Shown: positions 1-8,497, counted from the stretch's first letter. The stretch: 49,559 nucleotides of DNA from Mageeibacillus sp. UBA5770 (GCA_002418705.1 DIEQ01000129.1:1-49559); one strand, 5' to 3'. The notes: generated by a model from the letters alone, not told the origin. Program-made: numbers and translations.

Positions 1-117
1 CTGAAAATTGAAGCTGGAGCAGCAGGTTCTTCGGGCCGCCTCTTCCAGGTCAATCTCTCCCATGAGATTCGATTCTATATACTCAAGCGCATCGTTCATT
101 TTGTCCAGTAAGTCCAT
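1..117 (-). CDS. AraC-family transcriptional regulator, N-terminal end only (runs off the window)
   Basis: Only the first 39 codons are present, reading off the left edge. The start ATG at 117 has an AGGAGG ribosome site at about 123-128, six bases upstream. The visible peptide has the pattern LEYIESNL, then GEIDLEEAARRTCCSS, ending FNFQ. This is the first helix-turn-helix of AraC regulators that carry the DNA-binding domain at the N-terminus. In such proteins a GyrI-like effector domain often follows, but that part lies outside the window. The family assignment rests on this short motif. Confidence 0.75.
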   Translation of the reverse strand, partial: MDLLDKMNDALEYIESNLMGEIDLEEAARRTCCSSFNFQ

Positions 118-336
118 GACATATCCTCCTGAACGGTCAAGTAACTCTTTACCATGATGGATGTTCCATTAGCACCAAACTATTTACACACTTTCCTGAT
201 CACCGGTGACAAGGTTATTATAAGTCGTGCCCGCATTCTTTTCGCAACTTTTTGCGCACAAAATTGTATGCCATACGTTTAGGAGACGCTTGTTTCTCTG
301 CTTTTTGATTTTCCCGGGACTTTGCGACGATTAATT

Positions 337-876
337 CTAAGCATGCTCTTCTGCATACTTTATAAACGCAGGGGTTTTAGACCAATATTTGATGCCCCAG
401 TTTTCGAAATTCCATTCTTCCATATATTCATTGCATTCATAGTCAATATAAAATATCTCGTCCTTCTGGACGACAAAGTTTGTTGGGAAGTAGTCAATAT
501 TGGTATTGGCTGGATATAGCAGGGAACACATATCATAAATCTGGTCAAAATAGGCTGGTTTCATCTTGTCCTGAAGCACCAGATTGTATATCGTGTCACC
601 CTCGATGTATTCTTTTAGAATCCGTTCCTGTTTAATATCCACATCCATCATTTCAGGAAGTTTTATTCCTATTGCGGTTAATCGTTTATAGTCATTCAAT
701 TCAGCCTCCAGCTTATTGCCAAACTGATAGTAATCACACGGTTCATGGTGTAACTGCTTCAACACATATTGATTGGTTCCATCCGAAGCCAGATACGAAT
801 ATCCGCCTTTCCCTTTTCCCAATAATTCAATAAGCCTGTATTCTTTATCGTTTACCTTTACTACTTCTTCTGTCAT
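337..876 (-). CDS. Small protein-kinase-like (Ser/Thr or Kdo-type) protein
   Basis: This 179-residue protein resembles a minimal kinase fold. A glycine-rich loop, LLGKGKGGYSYLA, lies near residues 19-31. A lysine in YVLKQL follows, then a hinge-like LKEYIEGDT. The catalytic-loop equivalent is NIDYFPTNFVV, and IDYE stands where DFG would be. The catalytic Asp is replaced by a D-Y-F-P-T-N pattern, as in small atypical kinases and aminoglycoside-kinase relatives. The ATG follows AAGGA with a five-base gap. The gene lies 72 bp downstream of the ABC operon and could be its last member. Substrate unknown; it may be a pseudokinase. Confidence 0.6.
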   Translation of the reverse strand: MTEEVVKVNDKEYRLIELLGKGKGGYSYLASDGTNQYVLKQLHHEPCDYYQFGNKLEAELNDYKRLTAIGIKLPEMMDVDIKQERILKEYIEGDTIYNLVLQDKMKPAYFDQIYDMCSLLYPANTNIDYFPTNFVVQKDEIFYIDYECNEYMEEWNFENWGIKYWSKTPAFIKYAEEHA

Positions 877-948
877 ACAATTCCTTCCACCGTTGCTTCT
901 GCACGGGTCTTCCTGGCGGTGATTTCGCTGACGGACTTAGATGTTCTG

Positions 949-1719
949 TTACAGTCGCTTTTTGTTGAATACCAGAACAGTACCGGAAAAACAGAATATT
1001 GTCAAAAGTAGTGTCACAATGACAGACGCAGTAAAATCGGATGGGTTCATTGTACCTGTCAGCATAGCCTGGGAAGAAATCAACTGAGTCGGCAAATACT
1101 TAGAAACCGTCGGCACCATGCTGACAAGATAACTGATAACAAACATACCTCCCGTAAATAAAAGGACAGCCGAATTCATGTTGAAAAAAGAAGAGGCTAA
1201 AAGGACAAGTGATATCAACCAGATTCCAAGAAGATAAATGCACAGAGCACCAAGAAAAAGATGGGATAGAATGCTGTTATCCCAGTAGTAATCGTTATAA
1301 AGATAGGTGATTCCAAAACTAAGCCAGAAGCAGAATGTCCAGATCGACACCATTGAGGTACCCTTGGCGGCAATAACCTTCCAACGGGAGAGCCCTTTGG
1401 TCAGCATATTAACAAGCGTGCCCCTCTGGTACTCAATTGTAAGGATGCCGCTGAACATAATCACAAAAACGATCAGGAGAATCGGCACATTCTTATAGAA
1501 CTGCGTCCAGGAAGTTAATGCGGTAACTTCAATTTTTGCGATCGACATTCCCGCCTCTGCAAGGCTTTCGGACAGCAAATTCATCAGCCAGGGAGTCATC
1601 TTTGCAAACGCGGGGTTCATAATCCCGAACACAACAAAAACGATGGTAAGAATCAGAAGTTTCCCGGTACGGTAAAGCTCGGTAAATTCTTTTTTGGTAA
1701 AAGCAGCTAGTTGTTTCAT
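949..1719 (-). CDS. ABC-2 type transporter permease (YxlG-like)
   Basis: This 256-residue integral membrane protein has about six hydrophobic segments: near residues 20-40, 70-92, 112-135, 150-178, 184-205 and 230-248. The layout is that of ABC-2 permeases. The first cytoplasmic stretch KKEFTELYRTGKLL and the motif YQRGTLVNMLTKGLSRWKV after TM2 are typical of this family. Its start overlaps the ATPase stop by four bases, so the two are translationally coupled. Together they should form a small exporter or immunity-type ABC system. Order and sizes match yxlF-yxlG of Bacillus. Substrate unknown. Confidence 0.85.
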   Translation of the reverse strand: MKQLAAFTKKEFTELYRTGKLLILTIVFVVFGIMNPAFAKMTPWLMNLLSESLAEAGMSIAKIEVTALTSWTQFYKNVPILLIVFVIMFSGILTIEYQRGTLVNMLTKGLSRWKVIAAKGTSMVSIWTFCFWLSFGITYLYNDYYWDNSILSHLFLGALCIYLLGIWLISLVLLASSFFNMNSAVLLFTGGMFVISYLVSMVPTVSKYLPTQLISSQAMLTGTMNPSDFTASVIVTLLLTIFCFSGTVLVFNKKRL

Positions 1720-2618
1720 TTGCTGACCACCTCTATAAAAAGGGATTCGAGTGTCGGTTCCGACATCTCGACCCGCTGTGGATGAAGCTGGTTATCTAAA
1801 AGAATACGCAGGGCGAACATCATGTCTTCTTCGTTTTTGCCATGATAGAGAAGTTGTGTTCTGCTGATACGTTCGCCTCCGGACAATTTTTGGGCGAAGA
1901 TATTGGCATCCTCCTGCCTCTGGAACTCCACTTCAAATCCGTCCCCCCTGTGTTTTCGTTTGATTTCTTCCATCGATCCGGTAAGTGCCAGCTTTCCGCC
2001 GTGAAGCAGTCCGATTTCGTGGCATATCCTCTCTACATCCGAAAGAATATGCGTTGAGAATATGACAGTGGTACGTTCTTTGACAGAAGAAAGAATATCA
2101 AGAATTTCTTTTCGGCCAATCGGGTCAAGCGCAGATGTCGGTTCATCGCAAATGAGCAGTTTAGGACTGTTCAGAAGCGCCTGCGCAATGCCAAGGCGTT
2201 GTTTCATACCGCGCGAAAAGCCCTGTATTCTCTTGTTCACTTTCTCAAGACCGACAAGTTCCAGTAGTTCCGCTGATTTCTGCCGGGTCTGCTGTGCGGA
2301 CATCCCGGTGATTTCGCCGCACAATGTAAGATATTCGGCAGGTGTCATATAGCCATAAAATTCAGGAACGTCGGGCAGATATCCGATAAAGCGGTTGGTT
2401 CGGTTCTGCCCGTACGTTACTTTTTCACCGTTGACCAGAATCTCCCCGCTGTCTATTTCGCTCAGACCAAGAATCATTTTCATTGTTGTCGTTTTTCCGG
2501 CCCCGTTCTCACCGATAAAGCCATAAACGCTATGTTCCCTGACGGAAAAACTCAGGTCGCTAATAATTTTATTCGAACCAAATGACTTAGATATATTCGA
2601 CAGGACCAGCATATCCAT
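1716..2618 (-). CDS. ABC transporter ATP-binding protein (YxlF-like)
   Basis: Complete single-domain ABC ATPase of 300 residues. It shows Walker A GENGAGKTT near residue 37, signature FSRGMKQRLGIAQALL near 137, Walker B LLICDEPTSALDP near 155, and an H-loop FSTHILSDVE near 190. The C-terminal 80 residues form the extension typical of ATPases paired with ABC-2 permeases. Its start abuts the stop of the PLDc_N gene (2618/2619), and its end overlaps the permease by four bases. It powers the adjacent permease at the inner face of the membrane. Confidence 0.92.
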   Translation of the reverse strand: MDMLVLSNISKSFGSNKIISDLSFSVREHSVYGFIGENGAGKTTTMKMILGLSEIDSGEILVNGEKVTYGQNRTNRFIGYLPDVPEFYGYMTPAEYLTLCGEITGMSAQQTRQKSAELLELVGLEKVNKRIQGFSRGMKQRLGIAQALLNSPKLLICDEPTSALDPIGRKEILDILSSVKERTTVIFSTHILSDVERICHEIGLLHGGKLALTGSMEEIKRKHRGDGFEVEFQRQEDANIFAQKLSGGERISRTQLLYHGKNEEDMMFALRILLDNQLHPQRVEMSEPTLESLFIEVVSK

Positions 2619-2828
2619 TTAGTTATCCTCTCTTCCAAGCAGAAAATAGAGAATCGGACCCCACAACTGAAGGCCGACAATGACAATAATAACCCATAGT
2701 GTACGATTTCCGCGTTTGTAATGGTCATGGGTAAAAATATGACGCAGGCTGACAATCAGAAGAATGACTTCAACGACAAAAAGTGGAATCAGGAATGGCA
2801 GCATTTCAGTAAAATTCATAGTAAGCAC
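2619..2828 (-). CDS. PLDc_N-domain small membrane protein (YxlE-like)
   Basis: A 69-residue protein with two hydrophobic helices: about residues 10-28 and 43-64 (the latter includes TLWVIIVIVGLQLWGPILYF). It ends GREDN. This is the phospholipase-D N-terminal (PLDc_N) two-TM module, also found alone as YxlE in Bacillus next to yxlF and yxlG. It lacks HKD catalytic motifs, so it is not a phospholipase. Its start overlaps the regulator stop by 13 bases and its stop touches the ATPase start. It is probably an accessory or regulatory subunit of the ABC system; that role is inferred. Confidence 0.8.
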   Translation of the reverse strand: MLTMNFTEMLPFLIPLFVVEVILLIVSLRHIFTHDHYKRGNRTLWVIIVIVGLQLWGPILYFLLGREDN

Positions 2829-3937
2829 CTCTCTTTTAGTGTTTTTCTAATTCTTATATATTCTTCTTTATTTGTCAGCGGAGAAAATACCGGATTATCA
2901 ACCGCCTGGACAATACTTGCAAAAACCAATTTTTTATCTCTGGGCGCTTCAGCTCCCAGATCAAATCCGGCAAACCACTCGTCAAGCGTGTCGAAATATT
3001 TGTCACCGTGCAAAGTCAGCCCATTTTCGATAAGGGAAAGACTGCACGAAACGAATTTTCGAAGCCATTCAATCGTCTCATCCATTTTTTCCTGTACACA
3101 AAAGCAGACGGCCGCCTGATAGGTAAAGATGGCCGCTGTATTCGGATGCAGGATTTCCAGATGATAGATGTCCATCAGTTTGTCGATACGGTGTATCGTT
3201 TCTTCGCACAATTCGGGCTCCTGCATATGCAGGGAGAGATATTGCGAGGCTCCGGCGACCAGGGAAAGTAAATTACTGAACATGCTGATCTGCGTATACT
3301 GATTCGCTTTATTATTGTCGCCGGCCATCTGGTACGCCTGAATAAGAAGCATATCGACCTGCCTGGTAAGGCGTTTTGGATTCAGCTCGTCTTCCAGTGA
3401 ATTAATGACTTCCTGCGGCCTGCGAAGCTGCAGTTCTGCCATTGCTTTTAGTATCAGCGCATCGCTGCTCGCGCCAATCTCCTTACCATTGATCCGGATA
3501 TGTTCGCATACACTGACAATATCGTTTAGGATTTCCATTTGCCTTGCCGGTTCTTTAGCGAGCATGCAGTGGTTCAGCCACAGCACACAAATCTGCAGAA
3601 GACATGCATAACAGGAATAATATTTCTTAACAAGCATCTTGCTCTTCTGTATTACTTCTTCAAAAGGTTGAGAAGCAAAATCTGAAGCCAGATCGTGATA
3701 GCATTTTTTGATTTGCTCCCCGCTCATCTGCGGCTCGTAGCCGAGCAGATCATCAATGTTCGTATCAAAATAGGAAGCAATTTGAGGCAGCAGCACAATA
3801 TCGGGAAAACTCTGTTTGTTCTCCCATTTGGATACTGATGCCTTAGTAACATTTAGAAATGAAGCAAGTTCATCCTGCGTCACACCACGTTTGTGACGCA
3901 GTTCAAGTATGTTTTCAGACAATCTCATCGAATTCAC
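2816..3937 (-). CDS. XRE-family regulator with helical-repeat C-terminal domain
   Basis: A GTG start at 3937 is preferred because AAGGAG lies eight bases upstream; an in-frame ATG is at 3928. Residues about 5-62 are a Cro/C1-type helix-turn-helix (RGVTQDELASFLNVTKASVS, then KWENKQSFPDIVLLPQIASY). The rest, about 300 residues, is all-helical and looks like TPR-type repeats, as in regulators that bind peptides or small effectors. The gene heads a four-gene coupled operon with the PLDc_N protein, ABC ATPase and permease, and probably controls it. A large inverted repeat over its own promoter suggests autoregulation. Confidence 0.85.
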   Translation of the reverse strand: MNSMRLSENILELRHKRGVTQDELASFLNVTKASVSKWENKQSFPDIVLLPQIASYFDTNIDDLLGYEPQMSGEQIKKCYHDLASDFASQPFEEVIQKSKMLVKKYYSCYACLLQICVLWLNHCMLAKEPARQMEILNDIVSVCEHIRINGKEIGASSDALILKAMAELQLRRPQEVINSLEDELNPKRLTRQVDMLLIQAYQMAGDNNKANQYTQISMFSNLLSLVAGASQYLSLHMQEPELCEETIHRIDKLMDIYHLEILHPNTAAIFTYQAAVCFCVQEKMDETIEWLRKFVSCSLSLIENGLTLHGDKYFDTLDEWFAGFDLGAEAPRDKKLVFASIVQAVDNPVFSPLTNKEEYIRIRKTLKERCLL

Positions 3938-3963
3938 TATTCTTTCTCCTTTCAAACAAAAAG

Positions 3964-4026
3964 AAAACCCTGGTGTATCTCAAGTATACCCAGGGTTTTT
4001 ATCCACATCAATGGATTTGAAGTCAA
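3964..4026 (-). promoter_or_regulatory. Promoter and palindromic operator (or terminator) before the XRE/ABC operon
   Basis: On the minus strand TTGATG (4006-4011) and TATACT (3983-3988) are 17 bp apart, a near-consensus sigma-A promoter. A second candidate is TTGACT (4021-4026), 17 bp from GATAAA (3998-4003). Arms AAAACCCTGG (3964-3973) and CCAGGGTTTT (3990-3999) are perfectly inverted around the first -10 box. They could be the operator for the XRE regulator. The T-rich sequence after the hairpin means it could instead terminate the upstream MerR gene or act as an attenuator. Confidence 0.6.
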
Positions 4027-4108
4027 CTTCGCGATACAAAGTCAACCAAATGGAAACTTTGTGGTTCTGTGTTATTACCGCTCTGGCAGTTTTTTGCTTT
4101 TTGCTTTA

Positions 4109-4927
4109 CTATTTCTTTTTTACCGGGTAACAAACTTCCGTGACGAACTCGTCAGGATTTTGTGTCTGAGCAAAGCCGATATGGTAAATACAGAACATGG
4201 CACCGTTAAACTCATACCCATTATCATTTACCCAATTTGCAACAGCTTCATTGACTGCAGTGAGCTGCTCATAGCCGCCCTTATAGGTTGCAGAGGCAAT
4301 CTGAACAGCCGGGACTGTCTTGAACACAACATGCTCCGTGTTTTTGTAGATTCCTTTCACAGTCATCTGTATTTCCACATCCACATCACTTTCCTTGAAG
4401 TCCTCGTCATGGAAAATGGATAGGGCAAGACAAGGGTCGGCAGACTGCAAATTCATGGGAGCCGTTTCCTGCATCAGGATATTCCATAGCATTCCCTCCT
4501 GATTGTAAGCTGGAATGACCTCCCTTACACTTGCGACATATCTTTCAGAGAGCGCCTTTAATGTAACATCATATTTCATCATTGTATTATCCTTTCTCAG
4601 CCGCTTTATGGCTGTTTCAAGGAGCAGCAGACGTTGTTTTGTCTCCTCGGCCTGTTCCTGCATTTCGGTCTGCTTCACGGATAAAAACTTGGAAAGAGCT
4701 TGCGGATCATCATAGTAATTCAGTATTTCTGCCACGGCAGCCAGGCTGAATCCCATGTCTCTGAGGGCTTTTATGCGATTGGCCGCAGGTAATTGTGCCT
4801 CGCTGTAATACCGGTAGCTTGTAAAATCATCCGTATTGGCAGGTCTCAGGAGATTTATTTCATCATAATGACGAAGCATCCGTATGCTAATCCTTGAAAG
4901 TTTTGAAAAATCACCTATTCGTAACAT
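4109..4927 (-). CDS. MerR-family regulator with GyrI-like effector-binding domain
   Basis: A 272-residue regulator. Residues 1-70 form a MerR winged helix (MLRIGDFSKLSRISIRMLRH, then YDEINLL and YYSEAQL). Residues about 75-115 form the dimerisation coiled coil, rich in E, Q and K. From about 118 onward is a GyrI/BmrR-type domain that binds hydrophobic drugs (SERYVASVREVIPAYNQEG, YEFNGAMFCIYH, TEVCYPVKKK). Such proteins activate promoters with long spacers when a ligand binds. Its own promoter has exactly that design, and a stand-alone GyrI-like gene lies divergently. Likely a multidrug-type sensor; no efflux pump is adjacent. Confidence 0.92.
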   Translation of the reverse strand: MLRIGDFSKLSRISIRMLRHYDEINLLRPANTDDFTSYRYYSEAQLPAANRIKALRDMGFSLAAVAEILNYYDDPQALSKFLSVKQTEMQEQAEETKQRLLLLETAIKRLRKDNTMMKYDVTLKALSERYVASVREVIPAYNQEGMLWNILMQETAPMNLQSADPCLALSIFHDEDFKESDVDVEIQMTVKGIYKNTEHVVFKTVPAVQIASATYKGGYEQLTAVNEAVANWVNDNGYEFNGAMFCIYHIGFAQTQNPDEFVTEVCYPVKKK

Positions 4928-4968
4928 TCATCCTACCTCACATATGTGTGTTATCTGAGCTCATTTAC

Positions 4969-4999
4969 AGTTTAAAGTATCTCACAGTGTGAGAGTCAA
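4969..4999 (-). promoter_or_regulatory. MerR-type promoter with 19-bp spacer and palindromic operator
   Basis: Read on the minus strand, TTGACT (4994-4999) and TAAACT (4969-4974) are separated by exactly 19 bp instead of 17. The spacer begins with the palindrome CTCACACTGTGAG. This matches the known architecture of promoters twisted open by activated MerR/BmrR proteins. It lies about 40 bp before the MerR start, so positive autoregulation is expected. The palindrome is also placed to influence the divergent plus-strand gene. Confidence 0.85.
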
Positions 5000-5132
5000 C
5001 AGTGATTTCAAAATTTTTCGCATCAGCAAAGTTACTTCAATTTCATATCTTTTAAAAATAAGTTTGCAATTCATTTTAAAGCATTATAGAGTGAAAAAAA
5101 TCACTTTTGATACACAAGAAAGGAAATTAAAT

Positions 5133-5603
5133 ATGGAGATGAAGACTGAGACAATTCCCCCCTTCAAAATTGCATATATACGACATATTGGACCTTATGG
5201 AAGCGGTAATGTACAGACCATGCAAAAGTTAAAAACATGGGCCAAAACGAATGGGCGGCTTCACGGTAACTCGATAATATTGGGAATCGCTCACGATAAT
5301 CCTGAGACAACAATGCCTGAGAACTGTCGGTATGATACTTGCTTAGTAATTTCTGACAATGATTGTGCCAGTAGTGAAGCAGCTGGTAATGAGGATGTCG
5401 GTTTGGGCTACATTGCCGGGGGCAGATATTCGGTTTTCAAGATCAGTCATACTGCAGAAGCCGTTCAGCAGGCTTGGTTTGAAATTTTCCCGGAAATAGC
5501 AAGGCATGGCTATCAATTCGATGAAACAAGAACTGTCCTTGAAAGGTATGCAGTCGAAATGGTTAATAGCCATTACTGTGAGATTTACGTCCCGATTAAA
5601 TAA
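5133..5603 (+). CDS. Stand-alone GyrI-like (AraC effector-binding type) protein
   Basis: ATG at 5133 follows AAAGGA with about nine bases; the same frame is open upstream but has no ribosome site and overlaps the MerR promoter. The 156-residue product starts METKTETIPP-like, with FKIAYIRHIGPYGSG, the signature strand of GyrI/SbmC-like domains. It continues with YDTCLVIS, GGRYSVFKISHTAE and a C-terminal CEIYVPIK. Such proteins bind small hydrophobic ligands or inhibit gyrase (SbmC). Here there is no DNA-binding domain. It lies divergent to a MerR protein carrying the same fold, so it may bind the same ligand; that link is inferred. Confidence 0.8.
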   Translation: MEMKTETIPPFKIAYIRHIGPYGSGNVQTMQKLKTWAKTNGRLHGNSIILGIAHDNPETTMPENCRYDTCLVISDNDCASSEAAGNEDVGLGYIAGGRYSVFKISHTAEAVQQAWFEIFPEIARHGYQFDETRTVLERYAVEMVNSHYCEIYVPIK

Positions 5604-5614
5604 GCTATTGCAGG

Positions 5615-6169
5615 CTAATCTGTCATAGCTTTATGGATTTTGCGAATTGTATTCATGTTTCTTGAAGTCAAAACACTTTTATATTTTTGGTTACCCAATA
5701 CTTTTGATCCAAAATTAGAACTGAGTGTTGACCCTTGGGGAACCATCCAAAAGGCTCCGGATTTATATATGTTAAATTGCTCAGACGGCTCATGAGGCAC
5801 GGAATCAAAAAGCTGCATTAACTCCAGTAACTTTTCGCGATCATCACAGAGCAGATAGTAATTGTGATATTCTTCCGGAATATCCATTGTCTGCGCTGCA
5901 TCAGATATATCCTGAATTTCTCCGGAGCTGCGCATGATAACATGAGCATCAAACCCAAAACATTGGCTTAGTACTTTCTCAATATAAGCCGTCGGGCCGC
6001 CTTCGATATGATTTTCTTCCGCCAATGTAAAAATTACATTACCTGTGGCAAGAATCGTTCTGGCGTCCGGAAATCCCATCTTAATAAATGCATCTTTAAG
6101 AGCACCCATTTTAATGGTTATTCCGTTGACATTAATCCCGCGCAGAAACGCACAATATTTTTCTTCCAT
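5615..6169 (-). CDS. DUF1697 family protein
   Basis: The start chosen is ATG 6169, giving 184 residues. It begins MEEKYCAFLRGINVNG, the hallmark N-terminus of DUF1697, followed by MGALKDAFIKMGF and ARTILATGNVIFT. The frame is open further upstream, but that part only shadows the preceding gene. Its ATG comes four bases after the stop of the toroid protein, so translation is probably coupled. DUF1697 proteins are small cytoplasmic proteins of unknown function. Conserved blocks and normal length suggest it is intact. No catalytic claim can be made. Confidence 0.88.
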   Translation of the reverse strand: MEEKYCAFLRGINVNGITIKMGALKDAFIKMGFPDARTILATGNVIFTLAEENHIEGGPTAYIEKVLSQCFGFDAHVIMRSSGEIQDISDAAQTMDIPEEYHNYYLLCDDREKLLELMQLFDSVPHEPSEQFNIYKSGAFWMVPQGSTLSSNFGSKVLGNQKYKSVLTSRNMNTIRKIHKAMTD

Positions 6170-6173
6170 ATTA

Positions 6174-7184
6174 TTACCGGCTTTCAAGCGTTGTCTCGAT
6201 CTGACTATATTGTTTTTCAAAGCGCAGCCTTCCACACCGCTCCAGTGTTCTGATGCATATATACGTAAGCCATTGTGATGGTTCCTTCTTTTGACCAAAG
6301 TCCCATTCCTTACACTTGAGATAGACTGATTCGGGTATGAACTGATTGTTCGGATTTGCTTTGCTTTCAATAATAGTCAGCATTTCATCAAAACGCTTAT
6401 CTTTCCTCGCAAATTCAAAATGACTCAGGCAGTCAGCCATGCTCACGATATCATACCAGAGAGCCGGCGCTTTAAGCTTCCGGAAATCCGTTCCCATATA
6501 AAACATATAAGGGTGCTGCTCCCGGCTTCTTTCCCATAAATCCAGTAAAACAGTAATAATTGAATTTGCTAATTCAGATTGTTCGTATTCAGGAATGACA
6601 GACAGAAGCTTGAGGATAATTAGAGTCGCGTAAGGGCAGAAATCATCTTTTTTTCCGGGTCCTCTGAATTTACCGAGCTCCTTCGACACTACACAGGGAA
6701 ATCCATTATCTCGATGTAATCCAATAATGTATTCGACACCTTGCTTGACTTGGCTGTCATAATCTATCCCTGCTTCTATTAAAGCATAGAGCATGAGCGG
6801 TGCATCACATAATGCCCAGGCAAGCGTGTCCTCTCCAGAGCCGCCAAAGTGCTTGGGTATATTGGTCATGCTCTTTGGAATTCCGTTTTCGTCTTTGTTT
6901 TTTATGATCTGGTGTATTGCCAAATCAATCTGAGGGATATCAGTATCCAGTCCGACTTCCAATAAAAACAAAAGCTTATGTATGGGAATATCAGGATTTT
7001 TATGATTCGTAACGAGTGTTCCATTAAAATCAGCAACATCATCCAAATACTTTTGAATTCGCATATCCGAAAGTACAGATGATTTCAAATCGAGCAATTC
7101 ATCAATATTCTGTCCTAGAATATTCTTCCTAACCGCATATTCAACATATGGTTCGCATTCCGGCAGCCAATTGATTATATTCAT
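6174..7184 (-). CDS. Alpha/alpha-toroid (terpenoid cyclase / prenyltransferase-like fold) protein
   Basis: A 336-residue all-helical protein. Repeating units such as LAWALCDAPLMLYALIEAG, GVEYIIGLHRDNGFPCVV and the segment around YATLIILKLLSVIPEYE resemble the paired helices of squalene-cyclase or prenyltransferase-like toroids. No DxDD cyclase motif or zinc-binding prenyltransferase triad was seen, so an enzyme role is not supported. Its start overlaps the end of the acetyltransferase gene by four bases, and DUF1697 follows after four bases. The three are one transcription unit. Function unknown. Confidence 0.6.
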   Translation of the reverse strand: MNIINWLPECEPYVEYAVRKNILGQNIDELLDLKSSVLSDMRIQKYLDDVADFNGTLVTNHKNPDIPIHKLLFLLEVGLDTDIPQIDLAIHQIIKNKDENGIPKSMTNIPKHFGGSGEDTLAWALCDAPLMLYALIEAGIDYDSQVKQGVEYIIGLHRDNGFPCVVSKELGKFRGPGKKDDFCPYATLIILKLLSVIPEYEQSELANSIITVLLDLWERSREQHPYMFYMGTDFRKLKAPALWYDIVSMADCLSHFEFARKDKRFDEMLTIIESKANPNNQFIPESVYLKCKEWDFGQKKEPSQWLTYICIRTLERCGRLRFEKQYSQIETTLESR

Positions 7185-7729
7185 GACCCACCCTCCTGAC
7201 GATATTCGTCTTCGCGAATAGCATAGGAAAACGAGTCAAACCACAAAGCCTCACCGGCTTTGTTTCTCTTGAAAAAAGCGGCTTTCTCGAATGTTGCCTC
7301 TCTTCGCATCGAAAGGCGCTCAAGCAGACGCCACGAAGGTGCGTTCCCGGTATTGCACCCGGCGACAATGCGATGTGCATGTAATTCCTCAAATCCATAC
7401 CGGAGCATCCGGGCGGCGGCTTCGGTGGCATAACCCTTTCCGTAATAATCCGGGTTGAAGACATAGCCGATTTCCCAGGTCAGAAACTCGGTCGGCTCTT
7501 TCTTCTGAAAATACACATTTCCAATCACCTTGCCGCCATTCTTCAGGCAGACTGCAAGGAAAGCTTCATTCCCGGAACGGTTTACGGCCTCGTTCCGGCA
7601 CGACTCTTCGTCAAAAACCGAATAAGGCTCAAAGCGAACAACCTCTTCTTTGGAAAGGTATTCGTACAAGTCCTTCCAGTCATCGGGTGTGAATGGTCTG
7701 AGAATCAATCGATTGGTTTCCATGTGCAT
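7181..7729 (-). CDS. GNAT-family N-acetyltransferase (RimJ/RimL type)
   Basis: A 182-residue GNAT enzyme that transfers an acetyl group from acetyl-CoA to an amine. It starts METNRLILRPFTPDDW after two extra residues; the first ATG is favoured because GGGAG lies eight bases upstream. It has the family blocks EIGYVFNPDYYGKGYATEAA (the acetyl-CoA pyrophosphate-binding region) and CNTGNAPSWRLLERLSM. Length is normal. It heads the coupled operon with the toroid and DUF1697 proteins. The substrate may be a ribosomal protein N-terminus or a small molecule and cannot be told from sequence. Confidence 0.9.
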   Translation of the reverse strand: MHMETNRLILRPFTPDDWKDLYEYLSKEEVVRFEPYSVFDEESCRNEAVNRSGNEAFLAVCLKNGGKVIGNVYFQKKEPTEFLTWEIGYVFNPDYYGKGYATEAAARMLRYGFEELHAHRIVAGCNTGNAPSWRLLERLSMRREATFEKAAFFKRNKAGEALWFDSFSYAIREDEYRQEGGS

Positions 7730-7900
7730 AACAAATTCTCCCTTTTCCGTCTATGTGACTTAATCACAGCACGAATCATCACTTTTCCGTATAATTATAA
7801 AATGTTTCCGTCGAAACGGGACAAATATCTGTCATGGGCATCTGCCGATCATACTTTGTTGATTAAGCATGCAGCCGATGACATGACGCAAAGGATAATT

Positions 7901-8497
7901 ATGAACAAAATCAACTGGACAAGTGCTCTCTATGGCGTGACCATCGTCTTTTTTATTCTCGGGTTTTTCAACATTATCTTTGCCTGGCTGGGACTTGCCT
8001 GCCTGCTGACCCCCTTCATCCTGCTTTTCAAGGATCGAAAAAAGACCTGGTGCCAAGGAATTTGTCCGCGAGCCGGTATTTTTCAAAAATTACTCAAAGG
8101 CCGGTCACTGACTGGGAAAAGAACACCTGACTGGTTCATTCGCGGCAAAGCTAAATGGATCATGCTGGGTTATTTTTGCCTGAACCTGTTTGTACTGACC
8201 ATGTCGACCATCATGGTTTTCCGCGGCCGGATAGAGCCTATGGATCGAATCCGTTTTCTGATTGCCTTTCAGTTGCCCTGGCAGATCCCGCAATTCCTGG
8301 ATCTTGGTTCATTCCCGGACTGGGTAAGCCACCTGTCGTTTCGAATCTATTCGATGATGTTCACAACCACAGTGCTTGGCTTGATTATCGGTTGGATCTA
8401 CATGCCAAGAACCTGGTGCACCATCTGTCCTATCAATACGCTGTCGGACGCAGCTCTGAAGGGTATGAAGCCAAAGAATAATCCTTCAGACAGATAA
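7901..8497 (+). CDS. NapH/NosR-like 4Fe-4S membrane protein
   Basis: ATG 7901 follows AAAGGA by five bases and gives 198 residues; the frame is open upstream without a good ribosome site. Four hydrophobic segments are visible (ALYGVTIVFFILGFFNIIF; LACLLTPFILLF; MLGYFCLNLFVLTMSTIMVF; TTTVLGLIIGWIYM). Two cysteine motifs lie at the membrane edge, WCQGICPRAG and WCTICPINTLSD. These resemble the ferredoxin-type half sites of NapH, NosR and CcoG-like electron-transfer membrane proteins. The protein is short and has no partner redox gene nearby. Likely an electron-transfer or maturation component; partner unknown. Confidence 0.7.
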   Translation: MNKINWTSALYGVTIVFFILGFFNIIFAWLGLACLLTPFILLFKDRKKTWCQGICPRAGIFQKLLKGRSLTGKRTPDWFIRGKAKWIMLGYFCLNLFVLTMSTIMVFRGRIEPMDRIRFLIAFQLPWQIPQFLDLGSFPDWVSHLSFRIYSMMFTTTVLGLIIGWIYMPRTWCTICPINTLSDAALKGMKPKNNPSDR

